Counted from the first letter of the stretch, positions 1 to 10,096 are shown. The stretch is DNA of 64,000 bases from Crateriforma conspicua (GCF_007752935.1 NZ_CP036319.1:5746501-5810500); one strand, 5' to 3'. The notes: generated by a model not told the origin, from the sequence alone. A program made the numbers and translations.

Positions 1-427
1 TCTTGACCGCATGTTCAAATTGCTGCGGCTTGAAGGCGGGCGGTGTCGCGATCACAACAAGATCGCATTCAACATCCATTGCGGCCTTGTAACCGTTCAG
101 ATCCGTGTAAATGTTTTCCGGAGTCACTGCGACCTTTTCGGCATACTGTTTACGCTTGCGAAGCGAGTTCAGCAGACCTTCAGCCTTCTGCGGAAAAGCG
201 TCGGCGACGGCAACCAGTTTGACGTTGCCTTCGGTGTTGAACAGGTTGACGATGGCACCGCTTCCGCGACCGCCACAACCGATCAAAACGACTTTGATTT
301 CGTCCAGACCTGCCGCGTGCGCGGTGCGTGCCACCGAGCCGGCCAAAGCGGCTCCGGTTGCGGCGACCGAGGTGGTCTTCAAAAAGGATCGCCGATCCGA
401 CGATTTGGATGCGTTATCTTTGGTCAT
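1..427 (-). CDS. Gfo/Idh/MocA family oxidoreductase, N-terminal part (runs off the window)
   Basis: Only the first 142 residues are inside the window. The ATG at 427 opens a Tat-type leader (DRRSFLKTT, then an alanine-rich stretch ending near AHA). After it come IKVVLIGCGGRGSG, a Rossmann nucleotide-binding loop (GxGxxG-like), and later LVVIATPP, the typical end of the fourth strand in Gfo/Idh/MocA dehydrogenases. Such proteins use NAD(P) to oxidise or reduce sugars, and planctomycetes export many of them with bound cofactor. The C-terminal substrate domain is missing only because the window ends. The facing sulfatase and the second member of this family at 4.6 kb suggest a role in glycan handling (inference). 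Confidence 0.85.
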   Translation of the reverse strand, partial: MTKDNASKSSDRRSFLKTTSVAATGAALAGSVARTAHAAGLDEIKVVLIGCGGRGSGAIVNLFNTEGNVKLVAVADAFPQKAEGLLNSLRKRKQYAEKVAVTPENIYTDLNGYKAAMDVECDLVVIATPPAFKPQQFEHAVK

Positions 428-633
428 CACAGGGGTCTTTCAACGGGAAGGAAAGAAAGGTGGGTTTGCCACGACGCGATCGTTCACGCCAGCGGGTTTC
501 AGCCTGGCGCGTCCGCTGTTGGGTGCTTCGCCCGATGGATTCCACCGGACTGAATTTACGATCGGTCGCCTAGGCCCACTAGTTTAACCAAGAAAACGCG
601 ACTGGGTGGTACGCGTTGGCGGTAGCGAACGAC

Positions 634-2145
634 TTAGCGAGCCGCATCCGGCACGTAGGTTTCCGCGTTCCGGCGTCGGGTGATCTGCCAAGCCGCTTTT
701 TCCCGATCCACCCGGTGTTGCGTTTTTCCACTCAGCGGCCAATGAGGACTTTCGCGATGTGCTTCGGAAAAAATTTCCGCGGCGTTCGCTACGAGATCCG
801 GCCGACTTTCGGCTAAATCGTTTGATTCGGCGGGATCCTGGGCCAAGTCATAGATCTCAATTGGGCGATCCACCCCCAGACGTACCGCTTTCCAGTCACC
901 GAACCTCGCCGCCTGGATCGGACGACCGCCGTGCAGTTCCCAGTAAAAGTAATCGCGTTTGGGTGCGTCGCCGCCGCGCAAAAAGTCCACCAGCGAATGC
1001 CCGTCGGTTTCGTACCCCTCAGGTGGTTCCGCCCCGGCCATTTCAACAAAGGTCGGCATCACATCCCAAAACGCCCAAGGCTGATCGGTCACCCGACCGG
1101 CGGGCACGGTGCCGGGCCACCAAGCGATGGCCGCTTGGCGGAGCGCCCCTTCGTACATGCCACGCTTGAATCCGCGCAAACCGTTGGACGCTTGTTCAAA
1201 TCGTTTTCCCATGGCGGAATCGGGACTGAACGATGAACCGTTATCGCCGCTGAACAACACCAACGTGTCATCGTCGATCCCTTTCTCTTTCAACACAGAC
1301 AACAGTTGTCCCATGTCGCTGTCCAACCGGCTGACCTGGGCCGCATAGGACTTTTCCTTCAAGCTCCACGGCTTAGCCGCATAGATCCCAAGATCATCGA
1401 TTTCGTTTCTGCCGTGCGGCAAAGTCACCGCGTAAAACAAGAAGAATGGCTGGTCGGCGTGATCACGAACCCACCGGATCATGTCTTGCTGAATCAATTC
1501 TTGCGCATACGTTTGACCGACCGTCCGCCCATCGTTGCCGGGCAAACGAAACGGCTGGTCATCGTTGAATAGATACGTCGGAAAATAGCTGTGCGCGTGT
1601 CGCTGGCAGTTGTAGCCATAGAAGTGGTCCACACCCTGGTTCATCGGGCTGCCAGTCGTGTCGAAAAATCCCATGCCCCATTTCCCGAAGGTTGCCGTCG
1701 CATAGCCGGCGGCCTTGGCCACCTCGGCAATCGTCACCGTTTCGTCAGGCAATGGAAACTGTCCCTCCGGTGGCATTTCGTAGTTGCCGCGGACCGGACA
1801 ATGGCCGCAATGCAGGCCGGTAAAAAATGACGATCGGCTGGGGGCACACACGCTGGTACCACAATAGGCTTGCATGTATCGAGTACCTTCGGCCGCCATC
1901 TGATCCAAATGGGGTGTTTGAATCAGTTGTTGTCCGTAGCAGCCAAGATCACCCTGAGCGACATCATCGCTGAGCACGAAGATCAAATTGGGACGACGCG
2001 ATTCGTCCGCCACTGCGTTGCCAAACACACCGCCAATCAGCACACAAACAATGCCGGTGGCAACCACCGATCGGATTGCGTCACCGGAATGCCCGGCTGC
2101 CGATTTCGTGAAAGCAGCCAAACCAATCATCCATCTATGGTTCAT
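634..2145 (-). CDS. Secreted sulfatase (arylsulfatase A type)
   Basis: A type I sulfatase of 503 residues that would hydrolyse a sulfate ester, probably on a polysaccharide outside the cytoplasm. The start is placed at the ATG at 2145 because it precedes a hydrophobic leader ([14 protein letters not shown]); the reading frame stays open upstream to 2313 but that part looks unlike coding sequence. [11 protein letters not shown] gives the first metal-binding aspartates. CAPSR at about residues 100-104 is the CxPSR sulfatase signature, whose cysteine is converted to formylglycine. Metal ligands recur in FSGDNGSS. The C-terminus carries the usual WKAVR and DLAQDPAE strands. The maturase needed for formylglycine is not in this window. 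The natural substrate cannot be told from sequence. Confidence 0.93.
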   Translation of the reverse strand: MNHRWMIGLAAFTKSAAGHSGDAIRSVVATGIVCVLIGGVFGNAVADESRRPNLIFVLSDDVAQGDLGCYGQQLIQTPHLDQMAAEGTRYMQAYCGTSVCAPSRSSFFTGLHCGHCPVRGNYEMPPEGQFPLPDETVTIAEVAKAAGYATATFGKWGMGFFDTTGSPMNQGVDHFYGYNCQRHAHSYFPTYLFNDDQPFRLPGNDGRTVGQTYAQELIQQDMIRWVRDHADQPFFLFYAVTLPHGRNEIDDLGIYAAKPWSLKEKSYAAQVSRLDSDMGQLLSVLKEKGIDDDTLVLFSGDNGSSFSPDSAMGKRFEQASNGLRGFKRGMYEGALRQAAIAWWPGTVPAGRVTDQPWAFWDVMPTFVEMAGAEPPEGYETDGHSLVDFLRGGDAPKRDYFYWELHGGRPIQAARFGDWKAVRLGVDRPIEIYDLAQDPAESNDLAESRPDLVANAAEIFSEAHRESPHWPLSGKTQHRVDREKAAWQITRRRNAETYVPDAAR

Positions 2146-2426
2146 TCGAAAAATCTCAATTTGGTTTCGATACCGCCAACAATCAACAATCTGATCAGTG
2201 ACGCTCGCTTGCTGACCATCGTCGTTACCGCGATCAACAGCAACACCTGCGTTTTGCTCGATTGTAGCTGACCGGGTCATCGATCGCGCAAAGCCAAGTG
2301 GGCCAGGATACAATCAGGAACCCACCCCACGGCCCACCTATCGTCCCAGCCGCACTGATGCTTTCGTCAACAATGATTGATTTGATTCGACCGTATTGGC
2401 ATGTCACCGCCGATGCTCGGACCCGC

Positions 2427-4559
2427 ATGTTGACCTATGTGCTAAGTCTGTTGTTTTGCTGCGGCGCGAACGCGTGGTGCCAACCCCCGACGCCGATTAG
2501 TGATCGCCCCGACGAAACACGACATGCTTCATGGGAACGGTCAGGTGTCACGAAAACCATGGATGCGAACCGTTTGATCAGGACGTGGCATGATCTTGAT
2601 CTTACGTTTCAAGACGGCGTTGCAGTCATCCAAACGACGGGGAATGATCCATACTTTTGGCTTTCGCTTCCCTCGCGTCCCGAATTGCAAACCGATTGGA
2701 TGCTGGGCTTGGAGTATTTCTGCCCAGACGGGATCGCGTCTGTTCAAGCGCACCTGGGCCTTCCGGCTCGTGCGGTGGGAATGATCGACCTGGAACCTTT
2801 TGCCAAAGCCGAAGGCTGGATGCCATACGCGGTCAACCTAGACCAGCTGCAACGCGAGAACACGAACAGCACGGACACTTCGGCAATCCGAATCGACCTG
2901 GGAACGCGTGCCGACCGGCATATCAAAATCCGACGATTACAAACGCGTCCCATGTCGGACCGCGAGTTGGCCATTCGCAGGAAATCCGATCGCCAGAAGA
3001 AAGCACAACAGGCGTTGGCTGCGTCCATCCGCAGTTACCACCAACGCAGTTGGCCGGCACGCATTGATCACATCAGCATCGAACCAGATGCGATCCGCGT
3101 GGAAGGAACGTTTGCGATGGACATCGCCGATCAATGCATCTTTCTGATTCGTCGAAACCTTTACTCGGTCACAGCCCTTCCGCCGTCCCAGAACGAACTG
3201 GCCAATCGATGGATCGTTCAAAAAAGCGGAGACGGACTGTCATTCACATGTCGCATTCCCAATGAAATCGCCGGTCGCGCAGCGCAGTGGGGCGATCGCT
3301 TTCAGCTTGTTCGGCAACACGAGCCTACCGAGTCATTCACATTGATGTCCGCCGCCCACTGGTTTGCACCCGATCTTTCGGAAGCTTCGGCACCGGCGCA
3401 GCAGGACCACCAAGTGCGAAAGGGGCTGACATGCCTGACGACGCGGTTTCCGATGACGATGCTTGACGAATTGGGGCTGCAACACGGAAGCATCAACATC
3501 AACATGAATTCACTCGTGCGGCGAGTCGGCAATGGAGACGACGCTAGCTATCGATTGGACGAAGCCGGGTTTCGGCGACTGGATGCCACGGTTTCGTATC
3601 TATCGAAAGCCAAGATTCAATTGGCGGGCATTCTGCTTATTCCCAATTCGCCGACCGCCCCACTAGTTCATCCTGACGCCGATCCGGCGGGCACCTATGC
3701 AATGCCGAACTTGATCGACGAAGCCAACGCACAGGCCTATCGCGCCGTCGTCATTGAACTGGGCAAACGTTATGGATCCAATTCCGATGCCGGCACCATT
3801 GATCACTGGATCATACATAACGAAGTGGACTATGGGTGGCAGTGGACCAACATGGGTCCCCAGCCCATGGACATCTTCATGGATCATTACGTCCGTTCGA
3901 TGCGGATCGTTGATTCCGCGGTTCGTGACTTCAACATCAATGCCCGCGTCTTCATTTCACTGACGCATCGCTGGAACGCCCAGGATTGCCAAGAAAACAA
4001 GACCTATGCCCCCAAAGCGATGCTGCAGTGGTTGCAAAAACACGGTCAAACCGAAGGCGATTTCCCCTGGGGTGTCGCCTACCATCCTTACCCACAAAGT
4101 CTGTGGGAATCGGACACATGGAATGATGACTTGCCAACCGATTCATTCGACACGCCGTTGATCACGATCAAGAACCTTTCGGTACTCGATCGATTCTTAA
4201 GCCAGCCCGAATGTTTGGATTCATCCGGTCGCGTTCGACCGGTCATTTGCAGCGAGCAAGGTTTTCATGCCCCTGAAAGCGATGACGCCAGCTTGCAAGG
4301 CCAAAGTGCCGCCTTGGTTTACACATGGAAGCAACTAAGCAAATTACGATCGATCATCGCTTTCGACTATCACCGCCCCATCGACCATCCGAATGAAGGT
4401 GGATTGCGACTGGGTTTGCGTGGCTTGGGCAGTAAGCGGCATCCGCTGGGTCCGGAAAAGCCGGCTTGGTCGACCTACCAAGCCCTGGGCACCCCAGCAG
4501 AATTGCAACTTCGCCAGACTTTTCAGCACCTCTGGCAACCATCAAGCCCAGATCATTGA
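2427..4559 (+). CDS. Secreted DUF5722-type glycosidase-like protein
   Basis: A protein of 710 residues with a leader from the ATG at 2427 (MLTYVLSLLFCCGANAWC). ATGs at 2358 and 2373 are possible but would put a long hydrophilic stretch before the leader. The N-terminal half is probably a beta-rich module. The C-terminal half, from about residue 330, has the look of a TIM barrel: HNEVDYGW near residue 464 offers an Asn-Glu pair in the place of an acid/base, AYHPYPQSLWESDTW follows, and ICSEQGFH near residue 608 offers a candidate nucleophile glutamate. These stretches match what I remember of DUF5722, a family found in Bacteroidetes and planctomycetes. It diverges from a sulfatase and is followed by an oxidoreductase and another sulfatase, which supports glycan breakdown. 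Substrate unknown. Confidence 0.75.
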   Translation: MLTYVLSLLFCCGANAWCQPPTPISDRPDETRHASWERSGVTKTMDANRLIRTWHDLDLTFQDGVAVIQTTGNDPYFWLSLPSRPELQTDWMLGLEYFCPDGIASVQAHLGLPARAVGMIDLEPFAKAEGWMPYAVNLDQLQRENTNSTDTSAIRIDLGTRADRHIKIRRLQTRPMSDRELAIRRKSDRQKKAQQALAASIRSYHQRSWPARIDHISIEPDAIRVEGTFAMDIADQCIFLIRRNLYSVTALPPSQNELANRWIVQKSGDGLSFTCRIPNEIAGRAAQWGDRFQLVRQHEPTESFTLMSAAHWFAPDLSEASAPAQQDHQVRKGLTCLTTRFPMTMLDELGLQHGSININMNSLVRRVGNGDDASYRLDEAGFRRLDATVSYLSKAKIQLAGILLIPNSPTAPLVHPDADPAGTYAMPNLIDEANAQAYRAVVIELGKRYGSNSDAGTIDHWIIHNEVDYGWQWTNMGPQPMDIFMDHYVRSMRIVDSAVRDFNINARVFISLTHRWNAQDCQENKTYAPKAMLQWLQKHGQTEGDFPWGVAYHPYPQSLWESDTWNDDLPTDSFDTPLITIKNLSVLDRFLSQPECLDSSGRVRPVICSEQGFHAPESDDASLQGQSAALVYTWKQLSKLRSIIAFDYHRPIDHPNEGGLRLGLRGLGSKRHPLGPEKPAWSTYQALGTPAELQLRQTFQHLWQPSSPDH

Positions 4560-4622
4560 AGCCCACGTTCATTGAAACCATCCCCCCACTTTCTAAGATT
4601 CATTTGATACGGAGCGATCACG

Positions 4623-5996
4623 ATGACGCATGAACCCAATGACAAACCGACCCGTCGCGGCCTTCTGAAGACGCTCGCGGTCGGCGCGGCGTCCGCCCCC
4701 GCGGTCGTCCGCGGCCGAAACCTGAATGACAAGATCCGGATCGCCGTGGTTGGCATGGGTGGGCGTTCCAACGCGCACGGCAAAAGCTTTGTGGAACTTG
4801 AAAAGGATTCCTCCGCGAATGTCGAATTCGCGGGCGTCTGTGATTGCAACGAAGGGGCCCGAAAGTCGGCACAGTTGGCATGGAGCGAACGGGCCGGTCA
4901 TCGCATCGAAGCCTATGACGACATGCGTCGTGTCTTCGATGACCCGAACATCGATGCGGTGACCTTTGCGACCCCGAATCACTGGCATTCGCTGTGTGTC
5001 ATCTTGGCCTGCCAAGCGGGGAAAGACGCCTATGTCGAAAAGCCGGGTTCACACAACATCTTCGAAGGCCGGAAAATGGTGGAGGCGGCCCGAAAGTATG
5101 ACCGCATCGTCCAGCACGGCACCCAGTGTCGTTCATCCGAAAACATTGTCGAAGGCATTCAACAATTGCACGACGGGATCATCGGCAAGGTCTATTTTGC
5201 TCGAGGGATCGCCTACAAGATCCGCGGCAATCTTGGTCAGCACGCGCCGCGTCCGGTCCCGGATGGATTGGATTGGAATGCTTGGTGCGGCCCCGCCCCG
5301 GTCCACGAGTTCAGTAATTTCCAACTTCGTCGTTGGCACTGGATTTGGGATTACGGCAACGGCGAAATCGGGAACCAGGGCGTTCACCAAATGGACATCA
5401 TTCGCTGGGGACTCAAAATCGACGATCATCCGAATCAGATATCGTCGGTGGGCACCAACTTCATGCAACAGGAAGTCCATGACAGCAGCGCCCAAACACC
5501 CGGTGTCCTATCCACGTCGATGAAGTGGGACGATGGCCGAATGATCGAGTTCGCGGTCCGCGACTGGTACACCAACGCCGAAGCTGGTTTCCGCGACAAG
5601 TACCCGTTTGTGCAGAAAGACTTTCCCGTTGGTGTGATTTTCCTCGGCTCCGAAGGGACCATGATCTTCCCCGACTATTCCAGCTACTACACGTTCCTGG
5701 GGCGTGACCGAGAACTTGGACCACACGCGTCGGAACCGGGAAGCCCGATTTCCGACCTGCCGCATTTCCAAAACTGGATCAAAAGTCTGCGATCACGCAA
5801 TCCCGAGGACTTGTCGGCGGAGATTCTTCAAGGGCACATGTCGTCGTCGCTTTGCCACTTGGCCAACATCGCCTATCGCGTCGACCGCACGGTCCATTTC
5901 GACCCGAAAACGGAGACATTCGTTGATGATGCGGAGGCCAACCAATTGGTTTCCCGACCATCGCGAAAACCCTTCGTTGTGCCGGAAAATGTGTAG
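4623..5996 (+). CDS. Tat-exported Gfo/Idh/MocA family oxidoreductase
   Basis: A full-length protein of 457 residues. The leader is Tat-like (RRGLLKTLAVGAASAPAVVRG), so it is probably exported folded with NAD(P). The Rossmann domain begins at IRIAVVGMGGRSNAHG; VTFATPNHWH and YVEKPGSHN (the EKP motif with the catalytic lysine) follow. The C-terminal half has the family's beta-sheet substrate domain, with GNQGVHQMDIIRWGL containing the conserved histidine region. It lies 63 bases after the DUF5722 gene and 21 bases before a sulfatase, so the three genes probably share a transcript. By analogy it would oxidise a sugar released from a sulfated glycan, but the substrate is not visible. Confidence 0.92.
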   Translation: MTHEPNDKPTRRGLLKTLAVGAASAPAVVRGRNLNDKIRIAVVGMGGRSNAHGKSFVELEKDSSANVEFAGVCDCNEGARKSAQLAWSERAGHRIEAYDDMRRVFDDPNIDAVTFATPNHWHSLCVILACQAGKDAYVEKPGSHNIFEGRKMVEAARKYDRIVQHGTQCRSSENIVEGIQQLHDGIIGKVYFARGIAYKIRGNLGQHAPRPVPDGLDWNAWCGPAPVHEFSNFQLRRWHWIWDYGNGEIGNQGVHQMDIIRWGLKIDDHPNQISSVGTNFMQQEVHDSSAQTPGVLSTSMKWDDGRMIEFAVRDWYTNAEAGFRDKYPFVQKDFPVGVIFLGSEGTMIFPDYSSYYTFLGRDRELGPHASEPGSPISDLPHFQNWIKSLRSRNPEDLSAEILQGHMSSSLCHLANIAYRVDRTVHFDPKTETFVDDAEANQLVSRPSRKPFVVPENV

Positions 5997-6017
5997 CAGT
6001 CGTTCGGGTTTACAATC

Positions 6018-7577
6018 ATGATTTTGCTTTCGCGGTGCCTGCGTTTTCCGGCGGGACGATTGATCGCGGTGTGTCTGTGTTGTTTGGCGGCAACCAATTT
6101 CTGCGCCGCCGAAAACGACCGTCCCAACATCTTGCTGATCTTGACCGACGACCAAAGCTGTTCATCGTTGTCGTGTTACGGTGGCACTTTGGTGTCGACA
6201 CCTGCGATCGATCAATTGGCCACCGAAGGAGTGCGATTGACGTCGGCCTACGTCACGCCCCAGTGCACTCCCACACGCGCGGCACTTTTGACCGGCCAGT
6301 CTCCACCGCGCAACGGCATGTGGCATGTCATCGGCTGGTATGGAACACCGTTTGCGCCGGTGACCGAACCGCTGTATCGTGAGAGCTTGGATCCGGAAAG
6401 CTGCCACATGCCACACTGGCTGCGGAGCGCCGGTTACCGAACAGGGATGGCGGGCAAGTGGCATTTGACCAACAACGAACACGGTCACTACACCTACTTG
6501 AAAGCGGAATCCGCGGATCAATTCGGGTTCGATTTCGTCGCGTCACCGGGTCCGGGCAGCCAAAACGAAGGCGACAAGTGGGTCGATCATCTGACCAATC
6601 AGACGATTCGATTCATGGATGATTCCGACGAAGGACCGTGGTTCTTCTACCTGGCCCACCACACCCTTCATGGCAAAGTTTCCGCGCCCGTTCCGCTTGT
6701 AGAAAAGTATTTGAATGCCGGACATCCCGCCGAAGGCATGAACAATGCCACCTACCTTGCCGCCATCGAGCACCTGGACCTTTCCATTGGGCGAATCCTG
6801 GATCACTTGCAGGCGTCCGGGCAGGCGGACAACACGATGATCGTCTTTCTTTCGGACAACGGTGGTGTCGACACCCAGCTTGCATTGCCTCAATGGAACG
6901 ATCAGCCGCTTGACGGTAGCCAACCAATGCTTGTCCACAAGGAGGAGTTTGATAGCGATCCGTTGCGTGCCGGCAAAGGATCCGTTTACGAAGGCGGCAT
7001 CCGAGTTCCGTGCTTGGTTCGCTGGCCGGGAACCGTTCCGGCGGGGAAGACGATTGACACGCCCGTCCAGGTGACCGACTGGCTAACCACATTCTTAGCC
7101 GCCGCGGATGTCGATCGATCGCAACTTGGCACTGACGCCGGCGTGACCCTGTACGGCCTGAACGTCATGCCCGTATTGCAAGGTGACATCGCACCGACGC
7201 GAGATCTCTGTTGGTACATGCCGCTATACGATCTTCGATGGGGTGCCACGCCGGCAGCCATCATTCGCCGGGGACGTTGGAAACTGATTGAGTTTTTCGG
7301 CGATCATGTGGACGCCAAGGGCCAGTATCGGACCGGGCAGCGAACGGAACTTTACGATTTGGAAGCGGACCTTGCCGAAACGCACAACCTTGCACCGGAG
7401 CGACCTGAACTGGTCAATGAGCTTCGTCAGCGCTTGATTGATTGGATTCGCAACGCGGGTGCTCCCATCCCGACGCAGAATCCGCATGCCGATCCGAATC
7501 GGTGGCTGTGGGAAACCCGTGATAAGCCGCCTTGGATTTCCGAAGCCGATTGGCCCAGGGCTCCAGGGCTTCCCTAA
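6018..7577 (+). CDS. Secreted sulfatase
   Basis: A 519-residue type I sulfatase. The leader (FPAGRLIAVCLCCLAATNFCAA) ends around residue 31. RPNILLILTDDQ carries the first pair of metal-binding aspartates. CTPTR at residues 83-87 is the formylglycine site in its CxPxR form with threonine instead of serine before the arginine. FLSDNGG supplies the second metal site and GIRVPCLVRWPG is the usual later motif. The C-terminus (WKLIEFFGD, YDLEADLAETHNLA) is normal. It sits 21 bases after the oxidoreductase gene and is the last gene before a bidirectional hairpin terminator. The enzyme would remove sulfate from a glycan or similar ester in the periplasm. Confidence 0.93.
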   Translation: MILLSRCLRFPAGRLIAVCLCCLAATNFCAAENDRPNILLILTDDQSCSSLSCYGGTLVSTPAIDQLATEGVRLTSAYVTPQCTPTRAALLTGQSPPRNGMWHVIGWYGTPFAPVTEPLYRESLDPESCHMPHWLRSAGYRTGMAGKWHLTNNEHGHYTYLKAESADQFGFDFVASPGPGSQNEGDKWVDHLTNQTIRFMDDSDEGPWFFYLAHHTLHGKVSAPVPLVEKYLNAGHPAEGMNNATYLAAIEHLDLSIGRILDHLQASGQADNTMIVFLSDNGGVDTQLALPQWNDQPLDGSQPMLVHKEEFDSDPLRAGKGSVYEGGIRVPCLVRWPGTVPAGKTIDTPVQVTDWLTTFLAAADVDRSQLGTDAGVTLYGLNVMPVLQGDIAPTRDLCWYMPLYDLRWGATPAAIIRRGRWKLIEFFGDHVDAKGQYRTGQRTELYDLEADLAETHNLAPERPELVNELRQRLIDWIRNAGAPIPTQNPHADPNRWLWETRDKPPWISEADWPRAPGLP

Positions 7578-7653
7578 TCAACGCCGGCGGAACACAGATC
7601 GATCATGGGACACGCGATTTGGCGGAGCAGGGCAGGGCATCGATGCGCACGAA

Positions 7654-7689
7654 AAACACCGCAGCGTGTGGGTGCACGCCACGGTGTTT
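7654..7689. terminator. Bidirectional hairpin terminator between convergent genes
   Basis: AAACACCG (7654-7661) pairs perfectly with CGGTGTTT (7682-7689). Inside, GCGTG and CACGC can pair further after a two-base mismatch. The hairpin has A residues before it and a T-rich tail (TTTGGTTGATTT) after it, so it can serve both the sulfatase on the plus strand and the biotin-carrier gene on the minus strand, which converge here. Confidence 0.7.
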
Positions 7690-7736
7690 GGTTGATTTAG
7701 CGATCGTTTCTCGCGGATCGATCGATGGTCAAAGAA

Positions 7737-8123
7737 TCACTCGAATTCAATCAACACATCGTTCGCCTTGACGCTGCCGCCGACTTCAGCGTTCAGCTTG
7801 GCGATTTTTCCCGCGATGGGTGCGGTGATGACCGTTTCCATCTTCATCGCTTCCAAGACCATTAATTCTTGGTCCTGTTCGATTTCTTCGCCCACTTCGA
7901 CCGGCACGCGGATCACGACGCCGGACACGGGGCTGCGGCACACCTTGCTTTCGTCTTCGACGACTTGACCACCACCGCCGGACGGTGGTGCTACCGGCGG
8001 AGCGACGCCTGGTGCTTGATAGCTTTCGCTGGCCGGAACAAACCCCGGCTGCGGGGATTCTTCTTCGGCGACGTCGACTTCAACCTCGTACACGTCACCA
8101 TCAATTTTGATCTTTAGTTTCAC
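7737..8123 (-). CDS. Biotin carboxyl carrier subunit of a transcarboxylase/decarboxylase-type complex
   Basis: A protein of 128 residues starting at a GTG (8123) with a good ribosome site (GGGAG) eight bases upstream. The first 25 residues form a small beta domain, residues 35-55 are an Ala/Pro-rich flexible hinge, and residues 58-128 are a biotinyl domain with EAMKMET; Lys94 would carry biotin. It ferries a carboxyl group between the two carboxyltransferases encoded upstream in the same operon. The length and hinge match 1.3S-type or OadA/MmdC-like carriers and not the longer AccB of fatty acid synthesis. It is the last gene of the four-gene operon. Confidence 0.92.
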   Translation of the reverse strand: MKLKIKIDGDVYEVEVDVAEEESPQPGFVPASESYQAPGVAPPVAPPSGGGGQVVEDESKVCRSPVSGVVIRVPVEVGEEIEQDQELMVLEAMKMETVITAPIAGKIAKLNAEVGGSVKANDVLIEFE

Positions 8124-8141
8124 TGGAATCTCCCTGATGAA

Positions 8142-8429
8142 TTAACGTGCCAAGGCGTGAGAAGCATGGATGGTCGCCCGACCTTGATGTGCCCAAGTCT
8201 TGGAACTGATCAGGCGAATTTGGCGGATCTGTGGTTTAACACCCAAGTAGGCTGCGATCGCACTGGAGATGATCATCAGCCGTTGTTCGTCAATTGGGGG
8301 CTTGCTGCTTTCAACGGATTCCATCGCCTTTTCAAGCGATGCGACCCGCGACTGCAGTCCCTGGATGTCTTGCCGCAACGACTTCAGCATCGCGACAATT
8401 TCATCGTTGTTCTTTTGATCGTCGGTCAT
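8142..8429 (-). CDS. Small subunit of the carboxyltransferase complex (delta/epsilon-like), poorly characterised
   Basis: A 95-residue protein starting at the ATG at 8429 (MTDDQKNNDE). An upstream in-frame extension is not needed. The first half is a predicted coiled coil (LKSLRQDIQGLQSRVASLEKAMES); the second half has AAYLG followed by the basic tail WAHQGRATIHASH. Similar short proteins with a W-x-x-x-G-R ending are encoded between the acyl-CoA carboxyltransferase and biotin-carrier genes of decarboxylase-type complexes. It probably helps hold the complex together, but that role is inferred from position and size only. It lies 79 bases after the PccB-like gene and 18 bases before the biotin carrier gene. 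Confidence 0.7.
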   Translation of the reverse strand: MTDDQKNNDEIVAMLKSLRQDIQGLQSRVASLEKAMESVESSKPPIDEQRLMIISSAIAAYLGVKPQIRQIRLISSKTWAHQGRATIHASHALAR

Positions 8430-8508
8430 GACATAGAATTCCGAAGTTGGAAACGCATTGGACGGATGGACGTGCCAGACGGCCACACCGGTGTGACCGC
8501 AAGGCGTC

Positions 8509-10071
8509 CTACAGCGGAATCAAGCCATGCTTCTTCGGCGGACGCTGGTCTCGCTTGTTTCGCAAGTATTCCAACGCACGCGCGATGTGTTTTCGCGTGT
8601 CGGCCGGTTCGATCACATCGTCGACCAACCGGCGACCAGCGGCAACATACGGCGACGCAAACGCTTCGCGATATTCCGCAATCAATTCGGCCCTGCGTGC
8701 CACCGGGTCTTCGGCCTCGGCCATTTCCTTGCGGAACACGATTTCCACGGCGCCTTCAGCACCCATCACGGCCACTTCGGCGGTCGGCCAAGCGAACACG
8801 GCATCGGCACCGATATCACGTGAACACATCGCGACGTGGGCACCTCCGTAGGACTTCCGCAAAATCAGCTGAACCATGGGCACGGTTGCCGCTGAATAGG
8901 CGAACAACAACTTGGCACCGTTTCGAATGATGCCGTTGTATTCCTGTTCAACGCCCGGCAGATAACCGGGAACGTCGACCATGGTGACCAATGGGATATT
9001 GAATGCGTTGCAGAACCGAATGAACCGTGACGCCTTGTTAGCGGCATGGTTGTCGATCGCACCGGCCAGCACCATCGGCTGGTTGGCGACGATCCCGACG
9101 GTTCGTCCCAGGATTCGAGCGAAACCGACCACCATGTTGGTCGCGTGACCGGCCTGGACCTCCAAGAAGTCCTTGCGATCCACGACTTCGGCGATCACCG
9201 CACGGATGTCGTAACCGGCCTTGTGATCGACGGGCACAATGTTGTTCAGCTCGGGGTTGGGTTCCAAGTTGTCGTCACAGGGAACGATGGGGGCATCTTC
9301 CAAGTTATTCGACGGCAGGAAACTGAGCAGACGACGACAGATGTGCAGTGCATCCGCATCATCCCGGGCGACAAAGTGAACCACGCCGGAGTGGATCATA
9401 TGTGAATCGGCACCACCGAGCTGTTCCGCGGTGATTTCTTCGCCGGTCACCTGTTTGATCACCTGGGGCCCGGTGATGAACATCTGGGCTTTGCGAGTTT
9501 GAATCACAAAATCCGTCAGCGCCGGCGAATAGGCCGCTCCACCGGCACAGGGACCACAAATCAAACTGATTTGCGGCACGGCACCGGAAAGCAACACGTT
9601 GGATCGAAACACTTGTCCGTAGCCGGAAAGCGAATCGATGCCTTCTTGGACCCGGGCACCACCGGAGTCGTTCAAGAAGACGAACGGGCTGCCCGTCTTC
9701 AGCGAACGCTTCATCGCATCGGCGACCTTCAGCGAATGAACCTCGCCGGCGGAACCACCCAACACCGTAAAATCTTGGCTGGCCAAGTGAACCAGACGCC
9801 CATCGATGGATGCGGCACCGGTCACCACGCCATCGGCCGGGATGACACGACCGCCCAAACCGAATTGGGTTTGGCGGTGTTCGGCAAAGATGCCGAATTC
9901 TTCAAAGCTGGCATCATCGACCAAGTTGTCCACCCGTTCGCGTGCCGTCATCTTGCCTTGATCACGCTGTTTTTCGAGGCGTTTTTCACCGCCACCCAGC
10001 ATGACCGTGTCACGACGCTGCCGCAGGTCGTCGACCAAGTCATCCATTGTATTTTTATCTTTCGCCGTCAT
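8509..10071 (-). CDS. Acyl-CoA carboxyltransferase (PccB/12S transcarboxylase-like)
   Basis: A 520-residue crotonase-fold carboxyltransferase that would move a carboxyl group between biotin and an acyl-CoA such as propionyl-CoA/methylmalonyl-CoA. The N-terminal half has SGGARVQEG and the oxyanion-hole region CGPCAGGAAYSPALTD. The C-terminal half has VGIVANQP, VDVPGYLPG and the second oxyanion region KSYGGAHVAM. The ATG at 10071 has AAAGGA upstream. Length and motifs fit the 12S subunit of transcarboxylase, methylmalonyl-CoA decarboxylase alpha, or propionyl-CoA carboxylase beta. Because no biotin carboxylase is encoded alongside, and the next upstream gene is a pyruvate-type carboxyltransferase, the first of these is preferred. 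The acyl-CoA specificity cannot be read by eye. Confidence 0.9.
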   Translation of the reverse strand: MTAKDKNTMDDLVDDLRQRRDTVMLGGGEKRLEKQRDQGKMTARERVDNLVDDASFEEFGIFAEHRQTQFGLGGRVIPADGVVTGAASIDGRLVHLASQDFTVLGGSAGEVHSLKVADAMKRSLKTGSPFVFLNDSGGARVQEGIDSLSGYGQVFRSNVLLSGAVPQISLICGPCAGGAAYSPALTDFVIQTRKAQMFITGPQVIKQVTGEEITAEQLGGADSHMIHSGVVHFVARDDADALHICRRLLSFLPSNNLEDAPIVPCDDNLEPNPELNNIVPVDHKAGYDIRAVIAEVVDRKDFLEVQAGHATNMVVGFARILGRTVGIVANQPMVLAGAIDNHAANKASRFIRFCNAFNIPLVTMVDVPGYLPGVEQEYNGIIRNGAKLLFAYSAATVPMVQLILRKSYGGAHVAMCSRDIGADAVFAWPTAEVAVMGAEGAVEIVFRKEMAEAEDPVARRAELIAEYREAFASPYVAAGRRLVDDVIEPADTRKHIARALEYLRNKRDQRPPKKHGLIPL

Positions 10072-10096
10072 TGCTTGGGATCCTTTGCGGGATGGA

